Part shown: positions 17,941 to 27,039 of the stretch, in pieces | How positions within the stretch are numbered: position 1 is the first letter of the stretch | Layout of the letters: every line of letters begins with the position of its first letter | DNA from: Phaeovulum vinaykumarii | GTDB taxonomy: Bacteria; Pseudomonadota; Alphaproteobacteria; Rhodobacterales; Rhodobacteraceae | NCBI RefSeq assembly: GCF_900156695.1 | Contig: NZ_FTOM01000001.1 | Coordinates: 496,001 to 560,000, forward strand | Length of the DNA: 64,000 nt | Reading direction: 5' to 3' | The notes under the pieces: model-generated | Databases searched by the model: none | Seen by the model: only the letters and a program-made list of their open reading frames with translations | What the model was told of the DNA's origin: nothing | Position numbers and translations under genes: made by a program

Positions 17941-18771
17941 TCAGCGGGCGTGGAAGACGAAGGACCGCATCGAGATCGAGCCCAGGTCGATCGCATCGGT
18001 CATGAAGGTCAGATCGTCGCCCGCATCGGCGGCACCGGCGACGGTCAGCGCGGGCAGGTAATGATCGACCGAGGGGTGCGCCATGTCCAGAAGCGGGCCC
18101 AGACGGGCGCGGTCGGTCAGGGCGGCAAGATCGCGGTCACTCAGCCGGTCCGCGAACATCCGGTCGAACTCCAGCGCGAAATCATGGGGTTTCTCCTTCG
18201 CCCCCCAACTGACCGCGCGCAGGTTATGCACCACATTGCCCGACCCCAGGATCAGGACGCCGCGGTCGCGCAGCCCGGCCAGAACCCGCCCGATCTCGAG
18301 CTGATGCGCAAGCCCGCGCGACATGTCCACCGACACCTGAAACACCGGCACATCGGCGTCGGGATAGAGATATTTCAGCACCGTCCAGGCGCCGTGATCA
18401 AGGCCCCATTCGTCATCGGTCTGCGCGTGATGGCGGGCCAGCAGCGCGCCGATCTCGCGCGCCAGATCGGGGGCGCCGGGGGCGGGATAGCGCTGCGCGA
18501 ACAGCGCCTCGGGAAAGCCGTAGAAGTCGTGGATGGTGCGCGGATGGCGCGAGATATCCACCAGCGTGGTGCCCCGGCTCATCCAATGCGCCGAGACGAC
18601 CAGGATCGCCTGCGGCCGCGGCAGGGCCTGACCCAGCGCGCTCCAGGCGCGGCTGTAGGCATTGTCCTCGATGGCGTTCATCGGGCTGCCGTGCCCCAGA
18701 AAGACCAGCGGCATCCGGTCCGAGGGGGAGAGCCTGTCGCGCAGGGCGTCAAGGGTCCGGGGGGAAGTCAT
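17941..18771 (-). CDS. extradiol ring-cleavage dioxygenase, DODA/YgiD type
   Basis: A class III extradiol dioxygenase family member acting on catecholic substrates such as DOPA. 276 residues. The metal ligands are recognisable: FLGHGSPM (first His), SAHWMSRG (His), LDHGAWTVLKYLYPDADVP (His) and the C-terminal HPSVDHYLPAL. The start is ATG 18771; a longer reading to 18810 has no ribosome site. The operon with hydroquinone reductase and DoxX points to handling of quinones or catechols. The actual substrate cannot be told from sequence. Confidence 0.9.
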   Translation of the reverse strand: MTSPRTLDALRDRLSPSDRMPLVFLGHGSPMNAIEDNAYSRAWSALGQALPRPQAILVVSAHWMSRGTTLVDISRHPRTIHDFYGFPEALFAQRYPAPGAPDLAREIGALLARHHAQTDDEWGLDHGAWTVLKYLYPDADVPVFQVSVDMSRGLAHQLEIGRVLAGLRDRGVLILGSGNVVHNLRAVSWGAKEKPHDFALEFDRMFADRLSDRDLAALTDRARLGPLLDMAHPSVDHYLPALTVAGAADAGDDLTFMTDAIDLGSISMRSFVFHAR

Positions 18772-18843
18772 GTCACGCTCCTTTCGGCGAAGGCGGAGCG
18801 CAGGCCGCAAGGGGCGCGGCCTGCGCGAGGGGATCTGCGCGGA

Positions 18844-19266
18844 TCAGGCGAACTGGCCCAGCACCCGGTTCAGCGCGGGAATGCGCAAGGCAGCCCTGCC
18901 GCTGCCCAGAAGCGCGATGGCGATCTGAACCACCGTCCAGAAGACCGGGAATTCCCAGCCGCCGCCCGCACCCGAGAACAGCCAGCCATTGCCGGCATGC
19001 ACCCAGGTCGCGCCCAGAAGGACCGGCACCAGCGCCAGCGCCACCAGACGCGTGGCCACGCCCAGGATCAGCGCCAGCCCGCCCAGCAGCTCGGCCAGGA
19101 TGATCAGATAGGCCAGGAAGCCCGGCAGCCCGAGGCTTTCGAAGAAGCTGACCGTTCCGGCGATGGTGAAGACATTCACCTTCAGAAGGCCGTGGGCCAG
19201 AAACAGCGCGCCGCTCGAGACGCGCAGGAGGGTGGCGGCATGATCGGCAGGGGTCGTGGTGGTCAT
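18844..19266 (-). CDS. DoxX family inner-membrane protein
   Basis: 140 residues from ATG 19266 with four predicted membrane helices: SSGALFLAHGLLKVNVF, FLAYLIILAELLGGLALILG, LVALALVPVLLGATWVHA and FWTVVQIAIALLG. The LAHG-x-LK start of helix one and E-x2-GG in helix two are DoxX marks. Homologues such as E. coli YqjF respond to aromatic/quinone compounds. It lies between the NADP oxidoreductase and the dioxygenase on the same strand. Confidence 0.9.
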   Translation of the reverse strand: MTTTTPADHAATLLRVSSGALFLAHGLLKVNVFTIAGTVSFFESLGLPGFLAYLIILAELLGGLALILGVATRLVALALVPVLLGATWVHAGNGWLFSGAGGGWEFPVFWTVVQIAIALLGSGRAALRIPALNRVLGQFA

Positions 19267-19306
19267 GTCATGTTCCTTTCGAGAGAGGGGATCGGTCGGG
19301 ACGGGC

Positions 19307-19885
19307 TCAGGCGGCGATCTGCCAGTGCGGCGCGATGCCAGTGCCCAGGCCCAGCGCATAGCCAAGCTGGATGTTCAGAAAGCCCAGCGGCTCGAGCGCG
19401 CGGGCATTGCGCAGCGGCCCGGCATCGACCGCGACCAGCCCGATCCCCTCGGCCAGCGCCTTGACCCTGGCGCGCACGCCCGCGTCATCGGCCGCCACGA
19501 AGGTCTGGAGCGGCTGGCCGTCGATCCGCAGGCCGGTGGCGTAATGGCCCGCGAAGATGGTGTTGAAGGCCTTGGCGACCTTAGCGCCGGGCAGAAGGGC
19601 CGCGATCTCCTCGGCGGCCGAGCTGTCATGGCCGACGACAAGGCCCGCGAAATCGGCGCTGATCGGGTTCGACACGTCGATCACCAGCTTGCCGGTGAAA
19701 TCGGCGCGCCCGGCCAGATCGGCGGCGGCACCATAGGGGGTGGCCAGAATGACGATCTCGGCCGCGGCGACCGCCGGGGCCAGGTCGTCGCCATGGCCCA
19801 GCGGCTGGACCTCGTGCCCGGCGGCGGCCAGCGCCCCGGCCAGCCCCGTGCCCACATTGCCCGTTCCGATGATGGCGATCTTCAT
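19307..19885 (-). CDS. NADPH-dependent oxidoreductase (F420 reductase-like fold)
   Basis: 192 residues. A Rossmann start MKIAIIGTGNVGTGLAGAL is followed by VILATPYGA, VIDVSNPIS and VAKAFNTIFAGHYA, the pattern of NADPH-dependent F420 reductase-like proteins (NpdG/YrfF group). In organisms without F420 such proteins are presumed to use flavin or other acceptors. It is the first gene of the operon and divergent from the LysR gene, 133 bases away, so it is the likely direct target of that regulator. Confidence 0.85.
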   Translation of the reverse strand: MKIAIIGTGNVGTGLAGALAAAGHEVQPLGHGDDLAPAVAAAEIVILATPYGAAADLAGRADFTGKLVIDVSNPISADFAGLVVGHDSSAAEEIAALLPGAKVAKAFNTIFAGHYATGLRIDGQPLQTFVAADDAGVRARVKALAEGIGLVAVDAGPLRNARALEPLGFLNIQLGYALGLGTGIAPHWQIAA

Positions 19886-19983
19886 GTGCGTAATCCTTCT
19901 GTGTTCGTTCGGCGGCACCCGCGCCGCCTGTCCTGCAACAGGGATACGGCCTGCACATATTCAACAAAATGGCGAATTATCGG

Positions 19984-19999
19984 ATTGACTATCGTCAAT
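19984..19999. promoter_or_regulatory. LysR-type operator between regulator and operon
   Basis: ATTGAC-TATC-GTCAAT is a perfect 6-bp inverted repeat with a 4-base centre, within the T-N11-A type of LysR boxes. It starts 35 bases before the LysR start and 99 bases upstream of the divergent operon, where autoregulation and activation are both possible. Confidence 0.55.
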
Positions 20000-20018
20000 A
20001 TGTTCTCAATCTGGCGCG

Positions 20019-20915
20019 ATGGATCTTGTCGATGAACTCCGCGCCTTCGTGGCCACCGCGCAGACGGGCTCGTTCACGGCCGCGGCCGACCAGCTGGGCG
20101 TGTCGAACCGGCTGACCTCGAAATACGTGGCCGATCTGGAAGGCCGGCTGGGCGTGCGGCTGCTCCAGCGCACCACGCGGCGCGTCGGGCTGACACCGGC
20201 GGGGGCGGATCTGCTGGCCCGTGCACCCGCCCTTCTGGATGATCTCGACGACCTGCTGGCCGAGGTCTCGGAAGATGCGCGCGGGCTGTCGGGCATGCTG
20301 CGGATCTCGGCGCCGGTGACCTTCGGCGAGATCTATGTCGGCGCCATGCTGGGCCGCTTTGCCGAGGCCCATCCCGGCCTGAAGTTCGATCTGCGCCTGG
20401 GCGACGGCTTCGTCGATCTGGCACGTGAGGGGATCGACCTGGCCTTCCGCATCGGGCGGTCCGAGATGCTCTCGCTCAAGGCGCGCAAGCTGGGCGACAT
20501 CCGCTCGATCGCGGTGGCAAGCCCCGCCTATCTGGCCGCGCATGGCACCCCGCAGACGCCCCAGGATCTGACACGGCACCTGTGCATCGTGGACACCAAC
20601 CGCCGCCAGCCGCGGCGCTGGCGCTTTGCGACCGATACCGCCGAACATGTGGTCGAGGTCGAGGGCCGCTTCCACGTCAATTCGGCACGCGCGGCGGCGG
20701 CGCTGGCCATCGCGGGGCATGGCATCGCGCATGCCCCGCGCTTTGCGCTGACGGGGGCGCTGGCGCAGGGCCAGCTGGTGCCGGTCCTTGAACGATTCGG
20801 CGGGCAATCCAGCCCGATCAGCGCGGTCTATCTGGAAGGCCGCGTCCTGCCGCGCAAGGTCCGCGCGTTGATCGACTTTGCGCTGGCCGATATCGGCCGG
20901 GCCGACCTTCTCTGA
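20019..20915 (+). CDS. LysR family transcriptional regulator
   Basis: 298 residues. The N-terminal winged helix (1-60) reads [54 protein letters not shown]. It is followed by the linker helix and an effector-binding domain starting [16 protein letters not shown], with IDLAFRIG typical of the CrgA-like subgroup. Transcribed away from the NADP oxidoreductase-DoxX-dioxygenase-GST operon, it is the likely regulator. In E. coli the LysR protein YhaJ controls yqjF in response to aromatic breakdown products, a plausible analogue. Confidence 0.93.
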   Translation: MDLVDELRAFVATAQTGSFTAAADQLGVSNRLTSKYVADLEGRLGVRLLQRTTRRVGLTPAGADLLARAPALLDDLDDLLAEVSEDARGLSGMLRISAPVTFGEIYVGAMLGRFAEAHPGLKFDLRLGDGFVDLAREGIDLAFRIGRSEMLSLKARKLGDIRSIAVASPAYLAAHGTPQTPQDLTRHLCIVDTNRRQPRRWRFATDTAEHVVEVEGRFHVNSARAAAALAIAGHGIAHAPRFALTGALAQGQLVPVLERFGGQSSPISAVYLEGRVLPRKVRALIDFALADIGRADLL

Positions 20916-21175
20916 GCCCCCCGCAGGCCGAATCCCCCCCCCCGCAAAACGGGGTGAACAAATCGTTCACCGCGCGCGAAACTTGCATGACGAATGCCCG
21001 CGACTTTTCGCAAGAAATCCCCCCGATGCACGTCTTGCGCGCCGGACAGCCGCCACGTTTCAGACCCCGTTCACCCTTTTTCGGGCATCAAGATACCCAC
21101 GGCCGACACGCGTTTCATGCTGCCGCGGCCGGGGCGGCGATGACGAATGCACTTTCGCTTCGGGGGAGATTGGCA

Positions 21176-23392
21176 ATGACCTGGGCACATGAGATCTGGG
21201 CATCGGTGGCGCTGCGGATCGGGGCCTGCATCCTGGCGCTGGGGCTCATGCTGGGGCTGGGCGGCGGCCTGTCGTGGCAGGATTTCGCAGGCTTCCGCGA
21301 CCATATGCAGGATCTGCGCCAGACCCAGATCCCCGCCTTGCGCGACAATTCGGCGGTGGTCGCGCGGGTGGCGTCGCTGCCGCAGGCCTTTGCCGAGATG
21401 CTGGGCGCCGATCAGCCCGAAGGACTTGAGACCGCGCGCCTGGCCGCCGAAGAAAAGGTGGCCGTCTTTGCCGGGCTGAGCGCCAACATGACCGGCCCGC
21501 GCGCCCCCGAGATCGGCGCCCGCCTCGAGGGGCTGTCGGACGATATCGCCGAACTGGCCGCGCTTCGCCGCAAGGAGATGGTCGCCCAGGACATTCTGAA
21601 CGCCGCCCTTCAGGATATCGACGCCGCCGTGGCCACGGTCACGATGGGGTTCAACGATTACAACCCCAAGGACGTGATGCGGCTGCGTTCGGAAATGATC
21701 CGCACGCTGGCGGAAACCGACCTGACCGCCTTCGAGCACCGCGCCAATAAGCTGTCGCAGGCGGGCCAGCGGCTGGCGCAATCGGTTCCACGCAAAAGCC
21801 CGCAGCACCGCGACCGCCTGCTGGCGTTGACCAGCCCCGCACAGGGGCTGGCCGCGATGCGCCGCGGGCAGCTGGCACTGGCGCTGCAAACGCGTGAGCT
21901 GTCCACCCGCGCCCTGCGCAATGTCGAGGCGCTGGCCAGCCTGTCGGCGGCGGCGGGGGATGCCGCGCTCGATCAACTGTCGGGCAAGGCCGAGGGCATG
22001 GCCGCCCATATCGCCCGCGCGATGGTCTGGCTGCAACGGATCATGGCGGTCGGCCTGGTCGTGGTGGTGCTGTCCGTCCTTCTGGTGCGCCGCGGCGTCG
22101 TGGTGCCGCTGCGCAACCTGGCGGCGCGCACCCACCGGCTGGCCGAGGGCGACACCTCGGCGCTTGACGACATGCCCCGCCGCCGCGGCGAGATCGGCGC
22201 GGTTCTCGAGGCGCTGGTGATCTTTCGTGACAACATCCTGGAAAACCGCCGCATGGCCGAGGAAAGCCGCACCGCCGCCGAGACGCGGGCACGCGAACGC
22301 GCCGCCGCCGAAGCTCAGCGCCAGGCCGCCGAGCGTGCCGAGATGGCGCGCGAGGCCGAACGCCAGCGCGCGGCGCTGGAGCGCGAGCGCGCCGAGGATG
22401 CCGAACGCCGCCGCCTGGCCGAAGCCGCCGAGGCCGAGCGCGCCGCCCGCACCGCCGAGCAGGAGGCCGTGGTCGGGGCGCTGGCCGAGGCGCTGCGTCG
22501 GCTGGCGGCGGGGGATCTTTCGGGCCGCATCGAGACGCAATTCCCCGAAGGCTATGAGCGGCTGCGCCACGACTTCAACAACACCATGTCGGTGCTGTGC
22601 GACCTCATCACCTCGATCCAGGGCACGACCGGCAGCATCCGCCGCGAGACCGAGACGCTCAATTCGGCCACCGACGAGCTGGCCCGGCGCACCGAACAGA
22701 ATGCCGCGACGCTGGAGCAAACCGCCGCGGCCATCGCCCAATTGTCCGAAAGCGCCCACGCCGGCGCCGCCCGCGCCCAGGACACCGCCGCCATCGCGCA
22801 CAAGGTGCACGACCACGCCCGGTCTTCGCAGAAGATCGTGGGCGAAAGCATGCGCGCGATGGAGCGGATCTCGTCCTCGTCCGAGGCGATCACGCGGATC
22901 GTGTCGGTGATCGACGATATCTCCTTCCAGACCAACCTCCTGGCGCTGAACGCAGGCGTCGAGGCCGCGCGCGCGGGCGAGGCCGGGCGCGGCTTTGCCG
23001 TCGTCGCCTCCGAGGTGCGGGCGCTGGCCCAGCGCGCCTCCGACGCCGCCAGCGAGATCGGCGCGCTGATCTCCGAAAGCCGCGACAATGTCCGCAGCGG
23101 GGCCGATCTGGTGACCCGCGCGGGCGAGGCCCTGACCAGCATCCTGAGCGAGATCGACCTGATCTCGCAGAACGTCGCGGCGCTGGCCACGGCCTCGAAG
23201 GAGCAATCGAGCGGGATTGCCGAGATCGCCACCGCCACCGCGCAGCTGGACCAGACCACCCAGGCCAATGCCGCGATGTTCATCGAGACCGCAGGCACCG
23301 GCGCACGCCTGGCCGAAGAGGCCGAGGCCCTGGCCGCCGCCAGCGCGCATTTCTGCAACGGCGCAGGCGACCCCGGCCGCGCAGCCGCCTGA
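21176..23392 (+). CDS. methyl-accepting chemotaxis protein
   Basis: 738 residues from ATG 21176, chosen for GGGGGAG 7 bases upstream. Longer in-frame starts (20954, 21140) lack a site. Order: a membrane helix at about 10-35 ([20 protein letters not shown]); a periplasmic helical sensor region to about 280; a second membrane helix ([16 protein letters not shown]); HAMP ([16 protein letters not shown]); a long Ala/Glu/Arg coiled coil (about 350-430); a second HAMP-like stretch ([11 protein letters not shown]); and the signalling hairpin with [20 protein letters not shown] then [18 protein letters not shown]. There is no CheR-docking pentapeptide at the C-terminus. The ligand is unknown. Confidence 0.93.
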   Translation: MTWAHEIWASVALRIGACILALGLMLGLGGGLSWQDFAGFRDHMQDLRQTQIPALRDNSAVVARVASLPQAFAEMLGADQPEGLETARLAAEEKVAVFAGLSANMTGPRAPEIGARLEGLSDDIAELAALRRKEMVAQDILNAALQDIDAAVATVTMGFNDYNPKDVMRLRSEMIRTLAETDLTAFEHRANKLSQAGQRLAQSVPRKSPQHRDRLLALTSPAQGLAAMRRGQLALALQTRELSTRALRNVEALASLSAAAGDAALDQLSGKAEGMAAHIARAMVWLQRIMAVGLVVVVLSVLLVRRGVVVPLRNLAARTHRLAEGDTSALDDMPRRRGEIGAVLEALVIFRDNILENRRMAEESRTAAETRARERAAAEAQRQAAERAEMAREAERQRAALERERAEDAERRRLAEAAEAERAARTAEQEAVVGALAEALRRLAAGDLSGRIETQFPEGYERLRHDFNNTMSVLCDLITSIQGTTGSIRRETETLNSATDELARRTEQNAATLEQTAAAIAQLSESAHAGAARAQDTAAIAHKVHDHARSSQKIVGESMRAMERISSSSEAITRIVSVIDDISFQTNLLALNAGVEAARAGEAGRGFAVVASEVRALAQRASDAASEIGALISESRDNVRSGADLVTRAGEALTSILSEIDLISQNVAALATASKEQSSGIAEIATATAQLDQTTQANAAMFIETAGTGARLAEEAEALAAASAHFCNGAGDPGRAAA

Positions 23393-23618
23393 CACGGGCC
23401 TGCCCTGCCCGCCCATCGCCCGTGCCACCCGTCGCCCGTGCCACCCGTCGCCCGCGCGGCCCGCAGCCCGCAGCCAGAAACGGCAGCACGGGCGCCCGGA
23501 AGATGGGCAGTCCGCAGCCCCCGCCGCCGCGCATTGCTGCACCTGCATCCTTTTCACCGAACCGTCGCGGGACTGAAACCTGATCGGGGCAAGACTGGGC
23601 ACAACAGGAGGTGTGCGC

Positions 23619-24383
23619 ATGTTCTCACTCGCAGGTCAGAAGGCCCTTGTCGTCGGGATTGCCAATGAACATTCCATCGCCTGGGGCTGCGCGCGGGCGC
23701 TGCGGGCCCAGGGCGCGGATCTGGCGGTCACCTGGCTGAACGACAAGGCCGAACCCCATGTCCGCCCGCTGGCCGAAGCCCTGGGGGCCGAGATCGTGGG
23801 CCCGCTCGACGTGACGCAGCCCGGCGCGGCCGAAAGCTTCTTTGCCGATCTGGCCGGTCGCTGGGGGCGGCTCGACACGCTGGTCCATTCCATTGCCTTC
23901 GCCCCGCGCGCCGATCTGCACGGCCGCGTGGTCGATTGCTCGGCCGAGGGGTTCGCGCTGGCGATGGATATCTCGGTGCATTCCTTCCTGCGTCTGATCC
24001 GGCTGTCCGAACCGCTGATGACGGGCGGCGGCACCTGCCTGTCGGTGTCGTTCTTCGGCGCCTCGCGGGTCGTGGCGCATTACAACATGATGGGGCCGGT
24101 CAAGGCGGCGCTGGAAAGCGTGGTGCGTTATGCCGCGGCCGAACTGGGCCCCGCGGGGATCCGGGTGCATGCGCTCTCGCCCGGCCCCCTGGCCACGCGC
24201 GCGGCCTCGGGGATCGACCATTTCGACGAATTGCTCGAAGATGCGGCCCAGCGCGCGCCCACCCATCACCTTTCCACGATCGACGACGTGGGGGCGATGG
24301 CGGCCTTTCTTGCCGCCCCCGAGGCGCGTAACCTGACCGGCGGTATCCACGATATCGACGGCGGCTATTCCATCACCGCCTGA
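23619..24383 (+). CDS. fabI: FabI-like enoyl-[ACP] reductase / SDR
   Basis: 254 residues with AGGAGG 7 bases before ATG 23619. The start LAGQKALVVGIANEHSIAWG is the FabI variant of the Rossmann motif, and VAHYNMMGPVKAALES gives the FabI Tyr-x6-Lys pair. The conserved SYFG region is replaced by SVSFFGASRVV. FabI reduces enoyl-ACP with NADH at the end of each fatty-acid elongation cycle. Because it heads an operon with DUF3141, MaoC-Pta and AckA genes rather than fab genes, a dedicated role in acyl-CoA or short-chain acyl metabolism is possible. A housekeeping FabI may be encoded elsewhere. Confidence 0.85.
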   Translation: MFSLAGQKALVVGIANEHSIAWGCARALRAQGADLAVTWLNDKAEPHVRPLAEALGAEIVGPLDVTQPGAAESFFADLAGRWGRLDTLVHSIAFAPRADLHGRVVDCSAEGFALAMDISVHSFLRLIRLSEPLMTGGGTCLSVSFFGASRVVAHYNMMGPVKAALESVVRYAAAELGPAGIRVHALSPGPLATRAASGIDHFDELLEDAAQRAPTHHLSTIDDVGAMAAFLAAPEARNLTGGIHDIDGGYSITA

Positions 24384-24395
24384 GGAGGCCCCGCC

Positions 24396-27038
24396 ATGCC
24401 CGACGCGTTCGAGATCTTCGACCCCGCCCGCCAGCCCGCGCTGCCCGCCCCCGCACTTGACGCGATGGCCGCGGGGACGCGCGCCTTCGAGGCCGCCCAG
24501 CACGAGATGACCGCGACCGGCGCGACCGCGCGCATCCTGATGCAGGCCGCCGCGCGCCACGGCGAGCGCATCGCCCGCACCCATTCGGCGCGCACGCAAG
24601 CCGGGCTTGGCGCGGCGCGCGATCTCGGCACGGCGATGGGCGCGGCACTGAGCGCGGGACAATTGGGCCTGTTCTGGGCCGATTACCTGCGCGACGCGGC
24701 CGAACGCGCGGTGCTGACAGCCGATGTTCTGCGCCAGCGCGGCGATGTCTTTCTGGAACACGAGGCCGCGGGCTGCCCGCCGGTGCTGGTCTATGACACC
24801 GAAGTGGTGATGGACGGCGCCGACCTGCCGCATCCGGCCAATTACGTGCTGTTGCGCATCCTGCCGCCCGAGGGCGTTGTCGTGAACCCGTGCCGCCGGC
24901 CCTATGTGGTGATCGACCCGCGCGCCGGCCACGGCCCCGGCATCGGCGGCTTCAAGACCGACAGCCAGGTCGGCGTGGCGCTCCGGGCCGGCCACCCGGT
25001 CTATTTCGTGGCCTTCCGGCGCGAACCCGAACCGGGGCAATACCTGTCCTACGTGACCCGCGCCGAAGCCGCCTTCGTGCGCGAGGTGATGCGCCGCCAC
25101 CCCGAGGCCTCGAAACCCGTGGTCATCGGCAATTGCCAGGGCGGCTGGGCGGCGCTCTTGCTGGCGGCCACCAACCCCGACCTGACCGGCCCGGTCGTGG
25201 TCAACGGCGCCCCCGTCGCCCCCTGGGCCGGCATCGTGGGCGAAAACCCGATGCGCTATAACGCGGGCGTTCTGGGCGGAACCTGGATCCCGATGTTCCT
25301 GTCGGATCTGGGCGGCGGGCTCTTCGACGGCGCGCATCTGGTCCAGAACTTCGAGATGATGAACCCCGCGCGCACGCTCTATCGCAAATACACCGACCTC
25401 TTCCGCGATATCGACACCGCCGGCCCGGGCTTTCTGGAATTCGAGCGCTGGTGGGGCGGGTATTTCCTGCTGGCCGAGCCCGAAATCCGCTGGATCGTCG
25501 AACAACTGTTCGTCGGCAACCGCCTGGTCAAGAACGAGGCCCGGATCGAGCCGGGCCGGCCGGTCGATCTCAAGGCGATCCGCGCGCCGATCATCGTCTT
25601 TGCCAGCCACGGCGACAACATCACCCCTCCGCAGCAGGCGCTGAACTGGATCGTCGAGACCTATGCCGATGTCTCGGAAATCCGCATCCGCGGCCAGCGC
25701 ATCCTCTACATGGTGCACGACCGGGTGGGGCACCTGGGCATCTTCGTGTCCTCGCGCATCGCGCGCAAGGAACACACCGAGATGGCCTCGACCCTCAAGA
25801 CCATCGAGGCGCTGGCGCCGGGCCTTTACGAGATGCGCATCGAGGATGTCGAGGAACGCGACGGGCACACCCATTTCACCGTGGGCTTCGCCGAGCGCAG
25901 CTTCGACGATATCCGCGCGCTTGACGACGGGCATGACGACGAACGCCCCTTTGCCGCCGTGGCCCGCGCCTCCGAGGTGCAGGCGCAGGTCTATGACGCG
26001 ATGGTGCGCCCGGTCCTGCGCAGCCTGGTCACCGACAGCGTCGCCGAGATGGGGCGGGCGCTGCATCCCCAGCGGCTGAGCCGGGCGCTGATGTCCTCGC
26101 GCAATCCGGCGACGGGGCCGCTGGCCTCGGCTGCGGAGAAGCTGCGCGAGACCCGCCGCCCCGCCGCCCCCGACAACCCCTTCCTGGCGGCCGAGGCGCT
26201 CTGGGTCGAGACCACCGAACAGGCCATCGACCTCTGGCGCGACCTGCGCGACATGAGCTTCGAGATCGGCTTTCACATGATGTGGGGCAACCCCTGGGCG
26301 CGCGCCTTCGGCCGCTCGCACGAGGCGCGGCGCACGCTCAAGGACGGGGCCGAGCTGCGCGCCCTGCCCGAGGTGACGGCGGCGCTGTTCAACATCGACC
26401 GCGGCGGCTTTGCCGAGGCCGTGATCCGCATGCTGATCCTGCTGGCCGACAGCCGCGGCACCGTGCGCCGCGACCGGCTGGAACGGTCAAGCCGGGTGCT
26501 GACCCGCGATGACCCCTTCCGGTCGCTGGGCGCGGCGCATCGCGCGATGGTCATCAACGAACAGACGTTGATCGCCAGCTACGAGCCCGAGCGCGCCATC
26601 GAGACCTTGCCGCTGCTGCTGAACACCCCCGAGGAACGCCGTCTGGCCGCAGCGGTGGTGCAGTTCATCCCCGGCGCGATCGAGGAAATGTCGCCGCGCA
26701 CGCTCGAGCTTTTGCAACGGTTCCGCGCGGTGCTGGATCTGGGCCCGATCACCGAGGACGTGACCGAAGACCCGCTGGTCGGGGGCTTCGAGGCCGCGCT
26801 TGCAGCCTGGGCCGATCCCGCGCCGGAAATGGAGGCCGAGACGGCCCCTGAGACGGGGCCTGAGACGGGGCCGCACACCGCCGAAACGGCCGCGTCGAAC
26901 GGCGCCGCCCCCACCACGCCCGCACCCGCGGCCCCCGAGCCCGCCACGCCCATCCCGCCCGCGCCCATCCCGCCCGTGTCCCGCAGCCCGCGCAGACCCG
27001 CCGCGCGCAAGCCGCGCCCCAGCTCGGAGGACAGCTGA
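24396..27038 (+). CDS. DUF3141 (PhaC-like alpha/beta hydrolase) protein
   Basis: 880 residues. The N-terminal 100 are helical. From about 100 to 480 is an alpha/beta-hydrolase region: PPVLVYDTEVVMDGADLPHP, YVVIDPRAGHGPGIGGFK, a nucleophile elbow VVIGNCQGGWAALLLAA (G-x-C-x-G, Cys as in PHA synthases), APIIVFASHGDNITPP (Asp) and MVHDRVGHLGIFVSSR (His). The rest is helical with a disordered Glu/Thr/Pro-rich tail. The family has no established function; the Cys-Asp-His triad and operon partners suggest acyl transfer. It starts 12 bases after fabI and ends 1 base before the next gene. Confidence 0.88.
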   Translation: MPDAFEIFDPARQPALPAPALDAMAAGTRAFEAAQHEMTATGATARILMQAAARHGERIARTHSARTQAGLGAARDLGTAMGAALSAGQLGLFWADYLRDAAERAVLTADVLRQRGDVFLEHEAAGCPPVLVYDTEVVMDGADLPHPANYVLLRILPPEGVVVNPCRRPYVVIDPRAGHGPGIGGFKTDSQVGVALRAGHPVYFVAFRREPEPGQYLSYVTRAEAAFVREVMRRHPEASKPVVIGNCQGGWAALLLAATNPDLTGPVVVNGAPVAPWAGIVGENPMRYNAGVLGGTWIPMFLSDLGGGLFDGAHLVQNFEMMNPARTLYRKYTDLFRDIDTAGPGFLEFERWWGGYFLLAEPEIRWIVEQLFVGNRLVKNEARIEPGRPVDLKAIRAPIIVFASHGDNITPPQQALNWIVETYADVSEIRIRGQRILYMVHDRVGHLGIFVSSRIARKEHTEMASTLKTIEALAPGLYEMRIEDVEERDGHTHFTVGFAERSFDDIRALDDGHDDERPFAAVARASEVQAQVYDAMVRPVLRSLVTDSVAEMGRALHPQRLSRALMSSRNPATGPLASAAEKLRETRRPAAPDNPFLAAEALWVETTEQAIDLWRDLRDMSFEIGFHMMWGNPWARAFGRSHEARRTLKDGAELRALPEVTAALFNIDRGGFAEAVIRMLILLADSRGTVRRDRLERSSRVLTRDDPFRSLGAAHRAMVINEQTLIASYEPERAIETLPLLLNTPEERRLAAAVVQFIPGAIEEMSPRTLELLQRFRAVLDLGPITEDVTEDPLVGGFEAALAAWADPAPEMEAETAPETGPETGPHTAETAASNGAAPTTPAPAAPEPATPIPPAPIPPVSRSPRRPAARKPRPSSEDS

Positions 27039-27039
27039 G

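Noticed and set aside
23393-23618. Short repeats (GCCCGTGCCACCCGTC twice) as a CRISPR or mobile repeat
   Set aside because: Only two adjacent copies without spacers; simple local duplication in a GC-rich gap.
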